Of a DNA stretch of 64,000 nucleotides, positions 50,272 to 60,085 are shown in pieces. Numbering within the stretch: the first letter of the stretch is position 1; every line of letters begins with the position of its first letter. The stretch is from Prorocentrum cordatum. Its lineage: Eukaryota; Sar; Dinophyceae; Prorocentrales; Prorocentraceae. The stretch spans positions 334,393-398,392 of the forward strand of contig CAUYUJ010014323.1 in assembly GCA_963575745.1 (NCBI GenBank). Direction: 5' to 3'. Both the position numbers and the translations under genes were made by a program. The notes below the pieces were generated by a model, which had not been told where the DNA came from, did no database searches, and was given only the letters and a program-made list of their open reading frames with translations.

Positions 50272-53244
50272 TCAACGGTGGCTGCCAGGGGGCCAAGGGC
50301 CGAAAAGGCTCCGTTTCCCACCACGGTTATAAATAGTTTCTCCCCGCTGGACCGGCTTGGCCGACCAGTAGAGAGGTCCGCGCCCAGCACGCTTAGCGTG
50401 CGGGTAAAGTGTTTGTTGTGCGCATGCCGCAGGCGGAGTCACGCGGGCCGCGCTCAGTTGAGCTCCCTCCACGGATTCCACGAACTCTCTCGCCGGGGCG
50501 GCGCCGGAGGCGGCGGGTTTGAAGTCGCCGATCCTCCCGTCTGTACGTCCATAGCACGAGGCGTGCGAGATCGCCCTCTCTCTCTCTCTGTCAGCATTTC
50601 CAACCTGTGCCGCCTCTCTTGGCGGGAAATGATGATCCTGCTCCCACTTTGACAGCCGGGTCCAGTAAGGCAAATTGTACCACTCATCGTTAGTAAGCCA
50701 CGTGATCCTGTTCCGATGGAGGTGATATCCCACAAGGATTCCGTTCACGTGGGTCGGGTAGGACTGGTCGGGGTCGTGCGCGGAGCCGTGTCCTGCGGCG
50801 CTGCTGGCAGCATCCGAGGCAGCGCCTGCGGCAGCGTCCGCCGCCGCGGGCAGCGCAAGGCCGGCGGCATCATCGGCGGCCGCAGCAGAGGCATCATCCA
50901 TGGCTGCATCGCGCGCGCGTCGCGAATCCGACCGATCCCTCGCGTTGGGATATTGTAAGTTAGCGTCTCTGGTCGGCGCGGCTGAGCCGGCGACAGAACG
51001 TGGGGAACCAGTAGCCCCCTCAGACGCCTGAGCATCTGAGATGCCAGGTCGAAGAGACGGCGTGCGAGATAAAGGTCTTGCCTTTGGTCCAGCAGGCAGA
51101 CGTGGCCCCGCGATCTCGGCTTCGCCGTCGTGCTCAGGGTCATTATCCCTACCGTTCATAAATTGCAATATGTTTCTGGCAGCAGTTGCTGCAGCGACAC
51201 CGTATAGACCGCATGCAGTGCGGAACGGACCATCTTCCTTGTCCTGAAGATCGGTACCGGGGTCAGGATACTTATCCTGTAGCCAAGTTATGGCCTCTTG
51301 TATTATAGCACCGTGGCGACGGACGTCATTCTGCACTTTCCTGCCCATCTTGCGGGCCCATGTTTCTATGATGTCGTCTGTCTCAACAGCCGCCCGAATT
51401 CGGCAGTCCAAGGCGTATGCGTCGGTTCGTTTCTTTGATTCAGTATCATTCGTGCTCATCCTTTCGGGGCGAATGATTCGCCCCGTGTAACCAATAAAGT
51501 GGTCCTCCGATATAAAATAACTGATTATCTCACGAATAATTGCGAAAATCATTATGGGTCGAAGGCCCAGTTCCATGTTTTGTGTTGTTACTAACCAATT
51601 TTCGTCCACTATTTTCTTGATGATCGCCGGGATTGCGTAGTCCGTCATTCCAATCAGGTTAACCCTGCCGGGCGTATTAGGGTTTGTTCCCGTGTGTTCA
51701 ATTATAGTATGAGCGGCAACCTCTCGAACTTCGTACCCGAACAATCTTATTCTAATTAGACGGTCCTCATGATGAAAGTATACGTGTCCATCAGGTGTAC
51801 CAAGTGTGAGGAATCCGTCAGTTATCGACGCAGCCTTAGGCCCGCTGATCACTTTGAGGTCCAGATCCATTTGCGTCAGTTCACGTGCCCTCGCGGCTGA
51901 GCTGGAGGCATGTCGCAACACGGGAACTATGAGACGATGGTCTCGACACATGCCGACCCGTCTTGCAACGGAGTGAGAACTGCGAGTCGGTCGCGCTCTA
52001 AAGTTGTTCTCCCAGACGACCGGTAACCTCGCAGGAGGGTTGTCGTAGTTGGCGTTGTTTCCAGCACCTTCAGGAAATACGCCAAACCATGACATGTCAA
52101 AATTTATGGCATCATCTACTGTGGCAAGCGTGGGAACAAAGAGGTTTGCTCTCCTCATGTTGTTGAACCATTGTGCCCAGCCAATCCTAGGTGTGATCAA
52201 GTCATCTGGTTCATCAGGCCATTGAAATGCTAGTAGTGCTGGGCAGGATCTGGGGCGAGCGTACTGATCAAAACCTGTCGCCCATAATTTCGGCCACCAT
52301 TTGTTGATAGACGGGGTTCGCCTGTGTGCATTTCTGGCCGAGTATTCTAGCCACGATATAAATCTCTTGACCAAAGGCCTTAAGTATTCAAAGAAAGGGG
52401 CATGTCGCGCCGGAGGCTGAGCCTCGGCGTTCTCTGGGATCCAAGCTGGAAAGTTTCCCTGCTGGCTGTTGCCAAATATTGCGCCAGCAGCCGCCATTGT
52501 GGCAAAGCTGGTTTCCCATTTTCGCTCCTGCTGACTGTTGTTGGCGACGTTTTTCGCAACGTTAGCAGAAGCTCTCCCTTGTCTCCTTATCCGCGCCTCC
52601 ATATATACGCGACGATCCCATGACAGAGATCCTTCGTCCTCCACAATTATGCAAATTCCATGTGCCGCAAGGGATTGCGGAATAGTTTTGTACTTCCATG
52701 TCTGGGTCATGTAATCATGTGAGACCCTATACTTATATCGGATTGGGCAACTACAGACGGGACAGTCGGCAAAACCCGTCCTCACCCAGTGGTAACGGAA
52801 GCAAAGGAATCTCCCATCGTCATCCCATGGGGTAGATATAATTCGATCTTGAGTCGAAGTGTCCAATCTTGGTTCATGGTCCCAATTAATAATCAGTCTC
52901 TCGTCTGTATTAACCCGAACAATAATCGACGCGCCGTCGAAAGTGACCTCGCACGAAGATAATTCGCGGTTAAAGAGTACCGTCCAGCGCATCTGATTCA
53001 TCTGCCTCACGAGCGAGACGGCTTTGTCGATGTCGGTGAACCTCGGTACCTCCCGGGACACCAATGTCCCGTCTGGGCATACTCTGTACGAGAAGCGGGT
53101 GAGTACTCTGCCGGTGAAAACGAAGATAATATCCCATTGTTCATGATGCTTGAAGTTGGGGAGACATGGCCAGAGATGGCGTATGTCCTCCACGCTCAAG
53201 GTACCCACCTTTGGCGGCTCCCCATCCTGAGCCTGATTACCCAT
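50272..53244 (-). CDS. Large unknown protein (about 990 aa)
   Basis: Uninterrupted frame from ATG 53244 (MGNQAQDGEPPKVGTLSVED). Balanced composition for about 700 residues, with patterns of an ordinary globular protein: FKHHEQWDIIFVFTGRVLTR, CPVCSCPIRYKYRV (two CxxC-like Cys pairs, possibly metal-binding), WPKLWATGFDQYARPRSCPA, HVYFHHEDRLIRIRLFGYEV. The last 290 residues are Ala/Asp-rich with one family C hairpin (VAGSAAPTR) and a WW-like HLHRNRITWLTNDEWYNLPY. I recognise no family. The AT content and synonymous-looking variation suggest real coding. It lies last in a minus-strand series that starts with a retroelement RNase H, so it may belong to that element. Confidence 0.6.
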   Translation of the reverse strand: MGNQAQDGEPPKVGTLSVEDIRHLWPCLPNFKHHEQWDIIFVFTGRVLTRFSYRVCPDGTLVSREVPRFTDIDKAVSLVRQMNQMRWTVLFNRELSSCEVTFDGASIIVRVNTDERLIINWDHEPRLDTSTQDRIISTPWDDDGRFLCFRYHWVRTGFADCPVCSCPIRYKYRVSHDYMTQTWKYKTIPQSLAAHGICIIVEDEGSLSWDRRVYMEARIRRQGRASANVAKNVANNSQQERKWETSFATMAAAGAIFGNSQQGNFPAWIPENAEAQPPARHAPFFEYLRPLVKRFISWLEYSARNAHRRTPSINKWWPKLWATGFDQYARPRSCPALLAFQWPDEPDDLITPRIGWAQWFNNMRRANLFVPTLATVDDAINFDMSWFGVFPEGAGNNANYDNPPARLPVVWENNFRARPTRSSHSVARRVGMCRDHRLIVPVLRHASSSAARARELTQMDLDLKVISGPKAASITDGFLTLGTPDGHVYFHHEDRLIRIRLFGYEVREVAAHTIIEHTGTNPNTPGRVNLIGMTDYAIPAIIKKIVDENWLVTTQNMELGLRPIMIFAIIREIISYFISEDHFIGYTGRIIRPERMSTNDTESKKRTDAYALDCRIRAAVETDDIIETWARKMGRKVQNDVRRHGAIIQEAITWLQDKYPDPGTDLQDKEDGPFRTACGLYGVAAATAARNILQFMNGRDNDPEHDGEAEIAGPRLPAGPKARPLSRTPSLRPGISDAQASEGATGSPRSVAGSAAPTRDANLQYPNARDRSDSRRARDAAMDDASAAAADDAAGLALPAAADAAAGAASDAASSAAGHGSAHDPDQSYPTHVNGILVGYHLHRNRITWLTNDEWYNLPYWTRLSKWEQDHHFPPREAAQVGNADRERERAISHASCYGRTDGRIGDFKPAASGAAPAREFVESVEGAQLSAARVTPPAACAQQTLYPHAKRAGRGPLYWSAKPVQRGETIYNRGGKRSLFGPWPPGSHR

Positions 53245-53343
53245 AGGTGCTCCTGTTTTTCCCAACCATCCTGTGGTGTTGGGTCCTCGTTTTGAAGAGA
53301 CAGCGCCCCGCGTTCACTCCTCCTCCCGCTGCCCCCTCCCTCC

Positions 53344-53416
53344 TGCCATCATCATCATCATCACCATCATCATCAGCAGCATCATCATCATCGTCATCAT
53401 CATCATCAGCATCATC
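53344..53416. repeat. Short CAT microsatellite
   Basis: ATCATC units with CAG interruptions next to the 90-bp array. Confidence 0.8.
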
Positions 53417-53417
53417 A

Positions 53418-54612
53418 ACCCCTCACACGTTTCGTGGCCCCATTGGGAGCTCCAGCGAAGGCCCCAGTGGCTGCGCCCCCATGCGCCCGCCGCACCCATT
53501 TCGGCACACCCCTCACACGTTTCGTGGCCCCATAGGGAGCTCCAGCGAAGGCCCCAGTGGCTGCGCCCCCATGCGCCCGCCGCACCCATTTCGGCACACC
53601 CCTCACACGTTTCGTGGCCCCATAGGGAGCTCCAGCGAAGGCCCCAGTGGCTGCGCTCCCATGCGCCCGCCGCACCCATTTCGGCACACCCCTCACACGT
53701 TTCGTGGCCCCATAGGGAGCTCCAGCGAAGGCCCCAGTGGCTGCGCTCCCATGCGCCCGCCGCACCCATTTCGGCACACCCCTCACACGTTTCGTGGCCC
53801 CATAGGGAGCTCCAGCGAAGGCCCCAGTGGCTGCGCTCCCATGCGCCCACCGCACCCATTTCGGCACACCCCTCACACGCTTCGTGGCCCCATAGGGAGC
53901 TCCAGCGAAGGCCCCAGTGGCTGCGCTCCCATGCGCCCACCGCACCCATTTCGGCACACCCCTCACACGTTTCGTGGCCCCATAGGGAGCTCCACCGAAG
54001 GCCCCAGTGGCTGCCATGCCGCACCCATTTCGGCACACCCCTCACACCCCTGGCCCCAGTCCAGCGAGCTCCAGCGAAGGCCCCAGTGGCTGCGCCCCCA
54101 TGCGCCCGCCGCACCCATTTCGGCACACCCCTCAGACGTTCGTGGCCCCATAGGGAGCTCCAGCGAAGGCCGCAGTGGCTGCGCTCCCCTGCGCCCGCCG
54201 CACCCATGTCGGCACACCCCTCACACGTTGCGTGGCCCCATGGGGAGCTCCAGCGAAGGCCCCAGTGGCTGCGCCCCCATGCGCCCACCGCACCCATTTC
54301 GGCACACCCCTCACACGTTTCGTGGCCCCATAGGGAGCTCCAGCGAAGGCCCCAGCGGCTGCGCTCCCATGCGCCCGCCGCACCCATGTCGGCACACCCC
54401 TCACACGCTTCGTGGCCCCATAGGGAGCTCCAGCGAAGGCCCCAGTGGCTGCGCTCCCATGCGCCCACCGCACCCATTTCGGCACACCCCTCACACGTTT
54501 CGTGGCCCCATAGGGAGCTCCAGCGAAGGCCCCAGTGGCTGCGCTCCCATGCGCCCGCCGCACCCATTTCGGCACCCCCCTCGCACGTTTCGTGGCCCCA
54601 TAGGGAGCGCCA
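53418..54612. repeat. 90-bp tandem repeat, about 13 copies
   Basis: Unit landmarks are CCCCTCACACGTTTCGTGG, CCCCATAGGGAGCTCCAGCG, AAGGCCCCAGTGGCTGCG and CACCCATTTCGGCACA. Starts are spaced exactly 90 bp from 53510 to about 53960; one copy near 54010 is shortened and diverged. Two plus frames and at least two minus frames are open across the whole array. Confidence 0.95.
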
Positions 54613-54710
54613 TCGAAGAAGATATTCACAATTGCGGCACTCGCAACTGCATCTGGTTGGGTCCTTCGCCAGGATAATTTTAGTGGGCGCTTGTCCATAT
54701 CTCCTTTGGC

Positions 54711-55022
54711 TTAGCCGCGGAAGAGAATCCGACGGGCCAGGCGTAGTTGGGCAGTTGTGCGCCGGAAGTAAACGCAATACATCGTAATCAGCGGCGCGAC
54801 ATAGCCCAGAGTTGCCCTTTGGAAAGCAAATACTTCCACTTGTAGACTCCAAAAATGCCTGTAGGCTCGTAATATGTAGGAGAGATCCGTGACCCCTGAT
54901 TTGGCCAGGGTCGCACGGGACATACATTCTTTCAATCGAAGCGGTAAACGTTGAATGTCCCTGACATGCCCTATAGAATATTGGTATGGGCATTTCACTT
55001 CCGTTGATCTCTTGCAGATCAT
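54711..55022 (-). CDS. Small unknown ORF overlapping the upstream stop
   Basis: 103 aa from ATG 55022, which overlaps the TAA of the preceding frame (TAAATGA). Arg- and aromatic-rich (KCPYQYSIGHVRDIQRLPLR, FAFQRATLGYVAPLI). Not recognised. Confidence 0.35.
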   Translation of the reverse strand: MICKRSTEVKCPYQYSIGHVRDIQRLPLRLKECMSRATLAKSGVTDLSYILRAYRHFWSLQVEVFAFQRATLGYVAPLITMYCVYFRRTTAQLRLARRILFRG

Positions 55023-56586
55023 TTATTGTGTTTGCCCCACAGAGCGTGGATAGCGCTCCAGTAAATATTGGGGCTGTCTTTGGGGGAAATCCCCAGAACA
55101 TCAATTGTCCCCGCCGGCAACGCAGCTAAACTGTGTGCAGCCAAGGCGTACGATTGGAAAGTAAAACCGTCATCGTATAAGTTCTGCACCAGGTCCCCAA
55201 AATAGACCCAGCCTCCTGACGACCTAGCATAGTCCGAACAGTGCCTCGCGATGTATACAGCACATTGGCTTATTATTTTGGCCAAATCATCCGCTCGGAA
55301 ACTCAGGCCGCTCCAAGTGTCCGAACTGCCTAAGGCAGCCGGGTTTTCGTCGTCACCTTCTCCAACTATAAGTGGCCGCAAGCATGCATAGGCGCCCGGA
55401 GAAAAACCATCAGGGCAGTCATCGGAATGCAACTCGGCTCTCATATAATCCTTTGCATACGCGAAAGATCCGTCGTCTTGGCTGAGACCTGCCAATATTG
55501 CAAAGATTGGATATTCCACAAATTCTGCCGCGTAGTTCCCGTTTGCTTACGGATGGCTTCGACGTTGGGTGGTACAGGGCCCGTGATATGGGCGTCCTGG
55601 AGCATCTGCTTTAGAGGCTCAGGCGTAGCATGAAGTATGCGATGGCGTTCCTCCGTTGTCACATACAATCGTTTCTCTTTAAATTCAGCGGCATGCCCCA
55701 CCGTTACATCTCGGCCCCCATCGTGGGGGTCCGAGCATTGCGGCCGTCCCTGCCTTTTATCTGGAGTAGGCGGAAGGCACAATCTTCGGAACATATTCGT
55801 GGACGCCGGTCCGTGTGGAAAAGTTTCATCATCCATTGACTCCAGAAAATGATGATCTTTCTCGTGCGGATACTTTGAGCAAGAGTCCTCCGATTCCACG
55901 TCCATTTCTTGTATTTCCGGGTGGCCTGAGGCCCCCGGTGGCGATGGGGCTCGGCCTTTGGGAAAATGTTGTGCCCCATCATCGTTAATATGTGATGCTC
56001 CCTCGTCCGACGGCACTTGCGTCGGACTCGATTGTTCATCTTGTGCACCACGGCGGCTCTCCCGTTCCGCTCCGGCTGAGCCAGGCGGAGGGGCAGGAGG
56101 GGTAGGCACTCTGCCCAAGCCCCCAGAACCTTCTGCCTTTCTACGTCTCGACCATCGAGGTCCGTCCGCTATCATCGGAGTGCGCACAAAATTGCTGTCC
56201 ACCCTCAAAATTTGTTCGCCGATAGCATCAGCAAAGTCATTCCACGCGGCGGAAAATGTGTTTATCTGCTCCAGCTCTTCTGATATATTCACCTCGTAAA
56301 TGCTTTTCGCTGTCTTGATGTATGATGCGGCAGCAACTCCGAACCTTTTCATCAGAAGAGTGTTGTCCTGGGCGTCATTAGCTCTCGATTGTAGCCCTCG
56401 CAAGTGGTAAAAGATGTCTTTTTCATTTCTCAACGCTGAACTGGATCTCGGATACTCAAAATGCAAACACGAGATCTCTTTTATTGTCATTATGATGGTA
56501 GTAAAATCATCATCTCCTTCCAATTCGGGTGAACACAGAGATGAATGACCCCCGTCCGACTGAGCCGTGGGGCTAACGTCGCGCAT
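55019..56586 (-). CDS. Unknown protein in two overlapping frames
   Basis: The first frame (ATG 56586 to 55441, 381 aa) has a helical N-terminus (LRNEKDIFYHLRGLQSRAND, IYEVNISEELEQINTFSAAW), a Pro/Ser/Glu-rich middle with one family C hairpin (PPGSAGAE) and EERHRILHATPEPLKQMLQD. The second frame (55519 to 55019) reads SQDDGSFAYAKDYMRAELHS, IISQCAVYIARHCSDYARSS and GGWVYFGDLVQNLYDDGF. They overlap by 79 bases and both look coding, which suggests a frameshift near 55480 in one original protein. No family is assigned with confidence. Confidence 0.45.
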
Positions 56587-56841
56587 GTTCTGTGCAATGT
56601 CGTTTCAGTCTCTTTCAGGAGCACCAGCATCGTCAGAGGCCGCCTTCGCCCCTGCAGGTGTAGCATGCGCGGGCCGAGATCGCTCACCCGCGGGGCTGCC
56701 GTCGCCACGACGCGGGTCGCCCCGGTGTCTGGTCCAACTGGGCGCCCGCTTGGAAGGTGCTTGCTTAGAGCGAAGCTCACTTGTCTGATGGCTCCGTGTA
56801 ACAGGCGAGGAGCCAGAAACGTTGGTCCCGGCGAATATATT

Positions 56842-57410
56842 TCATTCTGGCGGGGGATCGGGAACGCTCGGCCTCCAAGGTCTGCTACCAACTGCACCTG
56901 AACCACTCGACTTAGCCGGTGCCTGTGCAGCCATAGAAGTAGCGGGGTCTCCATCATATCGAGGCATCTTCACTGGCGGTTGACCTAAGTTCTCCGACCT
57001 GGGATCGGTCCTCGGAGGAGGGGCCTTCTTGGAAGAAGCCTCTTTCGCAGGCGGAGCATGCGCCTGCCTATTAACAATCGGCCGATGGCCCGGAGAACTC
57101 GATGGGGCACGAATCGCTGGCGGAGCCTTCTTGGCGGGAATTTCTTTCGGTCCGCCAGGAGGGGGAGGAGCAGGGGGCCGACTGGCAGCCCTCGGGAGCG
57201 GCGCCTTGCAGGCCCTATCGGGCTTCGCAGGCGCCCTTCCAACATCAGGGAAGTCCTTCTTATCCGTCGAATACGGAACGCCGGGCAGCTTAGCCGCCGG
57301 CAGCTCCTCTTCGCCCCCTTCAGCTGCCCTCTCTTTATCCTTTGCATTCTGCTCAACCAACTGAACTGATCTATCCGAAGCCTCATCCCTGTGTATAGGG
57401 TGAATCTTAG
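56842..57410 (-). CDS. Pro/Ala/Lys-rich unknown segment
   Basis: Reads on from the previous frame with a shift near 57411 (RLTKIHPIHRDEASDRSVQL then VEQNAKDKERAAEGGEEEL). The rest is low complexity (PPAPPPPGGPKEIPAKKAPP, KEASSKKAPPPRTDPR). It is likely a disordered linker of the protein encoded at 57411-58262. Confidence 0.4.
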
Positions 57411-58262
57411 TCAGTCTGACTCCTTTGTCCTGAAGCCACGGCCAAATATCATCGTATTTTCTTCGTCTGTTTCACCTTCTCCCCTCGAATAGGAGCGCGC
57501 CCCCTTTTGCCATCCGAAAGAGGTCAAGCCGGGGGCCCAAGCCTTTTGAGCATCCCGGACCTTGTTCGTGTGCTCAGTCCGTTCTGGGTCTCGATATCTC
57601 TCAAACTCGAAGTCCACTTCGAGATTCCATCCCTTATCCCTGGCAACATGCAGCAAGTGTGTCCATGCTTGTGTAACCCACACGGCTGCTGCAGTCCAAT
57701 GGTAGAGTCGCAGTTCGAATAAAACATCAGTCTCTGGGTTACTCACGTACTGTGTCGGTGATCCTCTAATAGACTTGGTCGTCTTGGCATAGTAGACAAT
57801 CTCGGCCGTAACCCATATACCATCTCCAAAGGTCTCCTCCGCAATGGAGTAAGTGGTGTGAGTGCTGGGATTGTCAGTACATGGGAATGAGTACACCCCA
57901 ACAACATTTGTTTTCACGCTTCCGCCACACTGAGGATATGAGGGAAGCAATTGATGCCCCTCCAAAACAGCATGAAGTGTTGATACTGATGTACCATGCG
58001 ACTGCTTTGTCCAGCTGGTGGATGGGCCTGAGACCTCCGCAAGCTTATCTTTTGTCAGGAAGAAAGGCAATGCTAATTCGACGCAATAGGCTTTGCCCAA
58101 TTTGTGGGATGTCAACCTCAAGTCTGCCCAATTCAAGCGGTCGGCCACGGTGGCATGCAGCGTTCGCACCGACCTGTCTGCTTTAATCCTGAAGAAACGG
58201 GCCCAGTTCGGAACTAGATAGTTCTTCGTCATCGGTGGAACTCTCGTCGTTGGCTGGAGCAT
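57411..58262 (-). CDS. Unknown protein (283 aa)
   Basis: From ATG 58262. Well-mixed composition: NYLVPNWARFFRIKADRSVR, YCVELALPFFLTKDKLAEVS, GIWVTAEIVYYAKTTKSIRG, LRLYHWTAAAVWVTQAWTHL. C-terminus is basic and acidic (SYSRGEGETDEENTMIFGRG). No family recognised. It is part of the minus-strand series 50-64 kb. Confidence 0.45.
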   Translation of the reverse strand: MLQPTTRVPPMTKNYLVPNWARFFRIKADRSVRTLHATVADRLNWADLRLTSHKLGKAYCVELALPFFLTKDKLAEVSGPSTSWTKQSHGTSVSTLHAVLEGHQLLPSYPQCGGSVKTNVVGVYSFPCTDNPSTHTTYSIAEETFGDGIWVTAEIVYYAKTTKSIRGSPTQYVSNPETDVLFELRLYHWTAAAVWVTQAWTHLLHVARDKGWNLEVDFEFERYRDPERTEHTNKVRDAQKAWAPGLTSFGWQKGARSYSRGEGETDEENTMIFGRGFRTKESD

Positions 58263-58297
58263 CTGATGGGCAAGCCACCCCGGGCTACTCGCATCTT

Positions 58298-59110
58298 TTA
58301 GGATCGTTTCCGTTCTGAGCTTTGAGGGGGATCTCTGCCCTCAGCGACCTCAGCAGCTCGTCCCTCTTCGCCTGGGTATGCATTAAGCGGCATCATGCCC
58401 CGGTGAAGACTGCCACTGGCGACCGTGAATATGCAAAGGACATCATGACGAGTAACCTCACCCGTCTTTGCATCTTTTATCGGCAGATCCTTTATCTGCT
58501 GATACTCCTTATGGATCGGCCACAAATATTATTCCTCTCCAGGGCATCCTTCTTTCGGTCTCCTTGGAAACCTGCTCTTTTGCCTCTTACTAATCAAAGT
58601 CAGTTTACCCTCGGGGCAATTCTCACGAATAGTCCTTTTTTCAGCTGTTTCCCCGGGGGGTTCGATATCCTTGATATTGGTCGCAGGAGCCAACGGAGGG
58701 GCGCGTGGCGACTGAGCCGCCATTGCGCTAGAACCAGAGCCCGTTCCGGCTGAGCCGACGGGTTTGGCCTAATCAGTTGCGGCAGCAACGCCGGGCTGGC
58801 CGGTCAAAACTTTAGTAAACACAGGGACCGAAATATCACCTGGCGTTGCACTACTTGCCGCAACGGCTAAGCCGCTCGGTATCGCCGCCGGCGCTGCTTT
58901 GTGGAGTTCCCTGAGTACGGCACGCATTGGCTCATCGTTCTGGACTCCCTCGGTCGCTGGTCTCTGGGTCTTCCCACTCGGTGGCATTCCAGGACAGAAG
59001 ACTCCCCTTCGGGGCAAAAAGTAAGCATCATCTTTCCATGGGAAGAAGTCCTCATAGACACCTCCCCTTTTAAGGAAGTCTTTAAATTCGTCTGAATAGA
59101 ACGAATATCT
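58298..59110 (-). pseudogene. Unknown protein segment in three frames
   Basis: Pieces: YSFYSDEFKDFLKRGGVYED then FFPWKDDAYFLPRRGVFC (about 59110-58980), ELHKAAPAAIPSGLAVAAS (to 58769), MAAQSPRAPPLAPATNIKDI (58723-58529), then MWPIHKEYQQIKDLPIKDAK with FTVASGSLHRGMMPLNAYPG (58525-58298). Each is short and in a different frame, so the original gene is broken or contains short introns. Family C hairpins at 58706, 58747 and 58862 lie at the junctions. Confidence 0.35.
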
Positions 59111-59125
59111 AGCACTGCCTCCAGT

Positions 59126-60085
59126 TCAATTCGAAACGACAGGGATGCGTTCGTCGGTCAGTCTTTCCTTAAATGGGAGCGCGCCTAGTATCGACCTGGG
59201 AATGTTACCTTCTGCGGGGGACCAGTCCTGCCAATACGTGACAAGATCTTGGACTTTCGCCTCCTGTTGGGCGTACTTGTCCTCCCTCGCCGGGCAGGTT
59301 ATGCGGCCTTCCCCGACGGCTGAACCGCCGGCAGGTTGACAGAAAAATGATACAGCCAGTTTGGCCGATTTAATCATGTATTCGACACATAATTCCACGG
59401 CAAGGACCTTCCGGGATTTTCCCCCGTCAAACACTTGATAGTCATCATGGGAAGCACAGAAATGGAAAGCATCCTCATTGCGGTGCCTAAGCTGGCGGCA
59501 TAGGCTGACACCGTCGAGGATCATTATTCTGGGGAATAATCCAATCGTTTCAAAGTGTTCAATCCGACGGTTCATTCCGGCTCGGACCATAGTGGCAACA
59601 TCGTCCCACATCGGGCCGGCGCCGTCATCATCTATTTGCCGACACGTCGAGTCCCCGCCGACATACATTATGTCTATAGTCCCTTGTTGGGACCGTTTCA
59701 TTATATCGTCAATCAAATCCACGGCGTCCTTTATCATCTGCCTGAGGCTTCCTGCGAAAGTAGACGGATTCTCAGTTCGTTTGCCTCCACTGCCGACTCC
59801 GTTCAATTTGCCCGATTGGTCAACAATGTCGTTGAGATTCCAGAAAGTGAAGCGAATTGGGGTGTGAGTCCCCTCGTTGTAATACCATTGTTTGCCCCGC
59901 TGAAAGTTCGCAGATTCGGCGGCAATGCCGTTGAGTAGTGCTCCGCTCTTAGCCGATTGTGCGCTTCCAAATGCCGAATTTCGCAGGTGATACTCAGGCA
60001 TAAGGCTCGGCTTCGCCACCCCTGATGCGTCCTTGAACGCATTGCGGAGCCGGACGCGATATGAACGGAACATGACCAACTACGA
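59126..60085 (-). CDS. Unknown protein with GGDS motif
   Basis: Same strand, in a frame shifted from the preceding polyprotein at about 60085. Reads FRSYRVRLRNAFKDASGVAK, YNEGTHTPIRFTFWNLNDIV, TIDIMYVGGDSTCRQIDDDG, MNRRIEHFETIGLFPRIMIL and FHFCASHDDYQVFDGGKSRK. The IMYVGGDS strand-turn is faintly like the GDS block of SGNH hydrolases, but no matching His block is seen, so I do not assign it. One family C hairpin gives GGSAVGEGR at 59313. Confidence 0.45.

Noticed and set aside
53314-55104. 596-codon minus frame of Trp/Gly-rich repeats
   Set aside because: It is the 90-bp satellite read through. Other frames are equally open, so no evidence selects this one.
55019-55519. RNA 2'-phosphotransferase (Tpt1-like)
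   Set aside because: Only a loose IARH...GGWV..DLV likeness is seen. The catalytic Arg-His-Arg-Arg set is not visible.
59126-60085. SGNH/GDS hydrolase
   Set aside because: Only a GGDS turn is present. The Gly, Asn and Asp-x-x-His blocks are absent.
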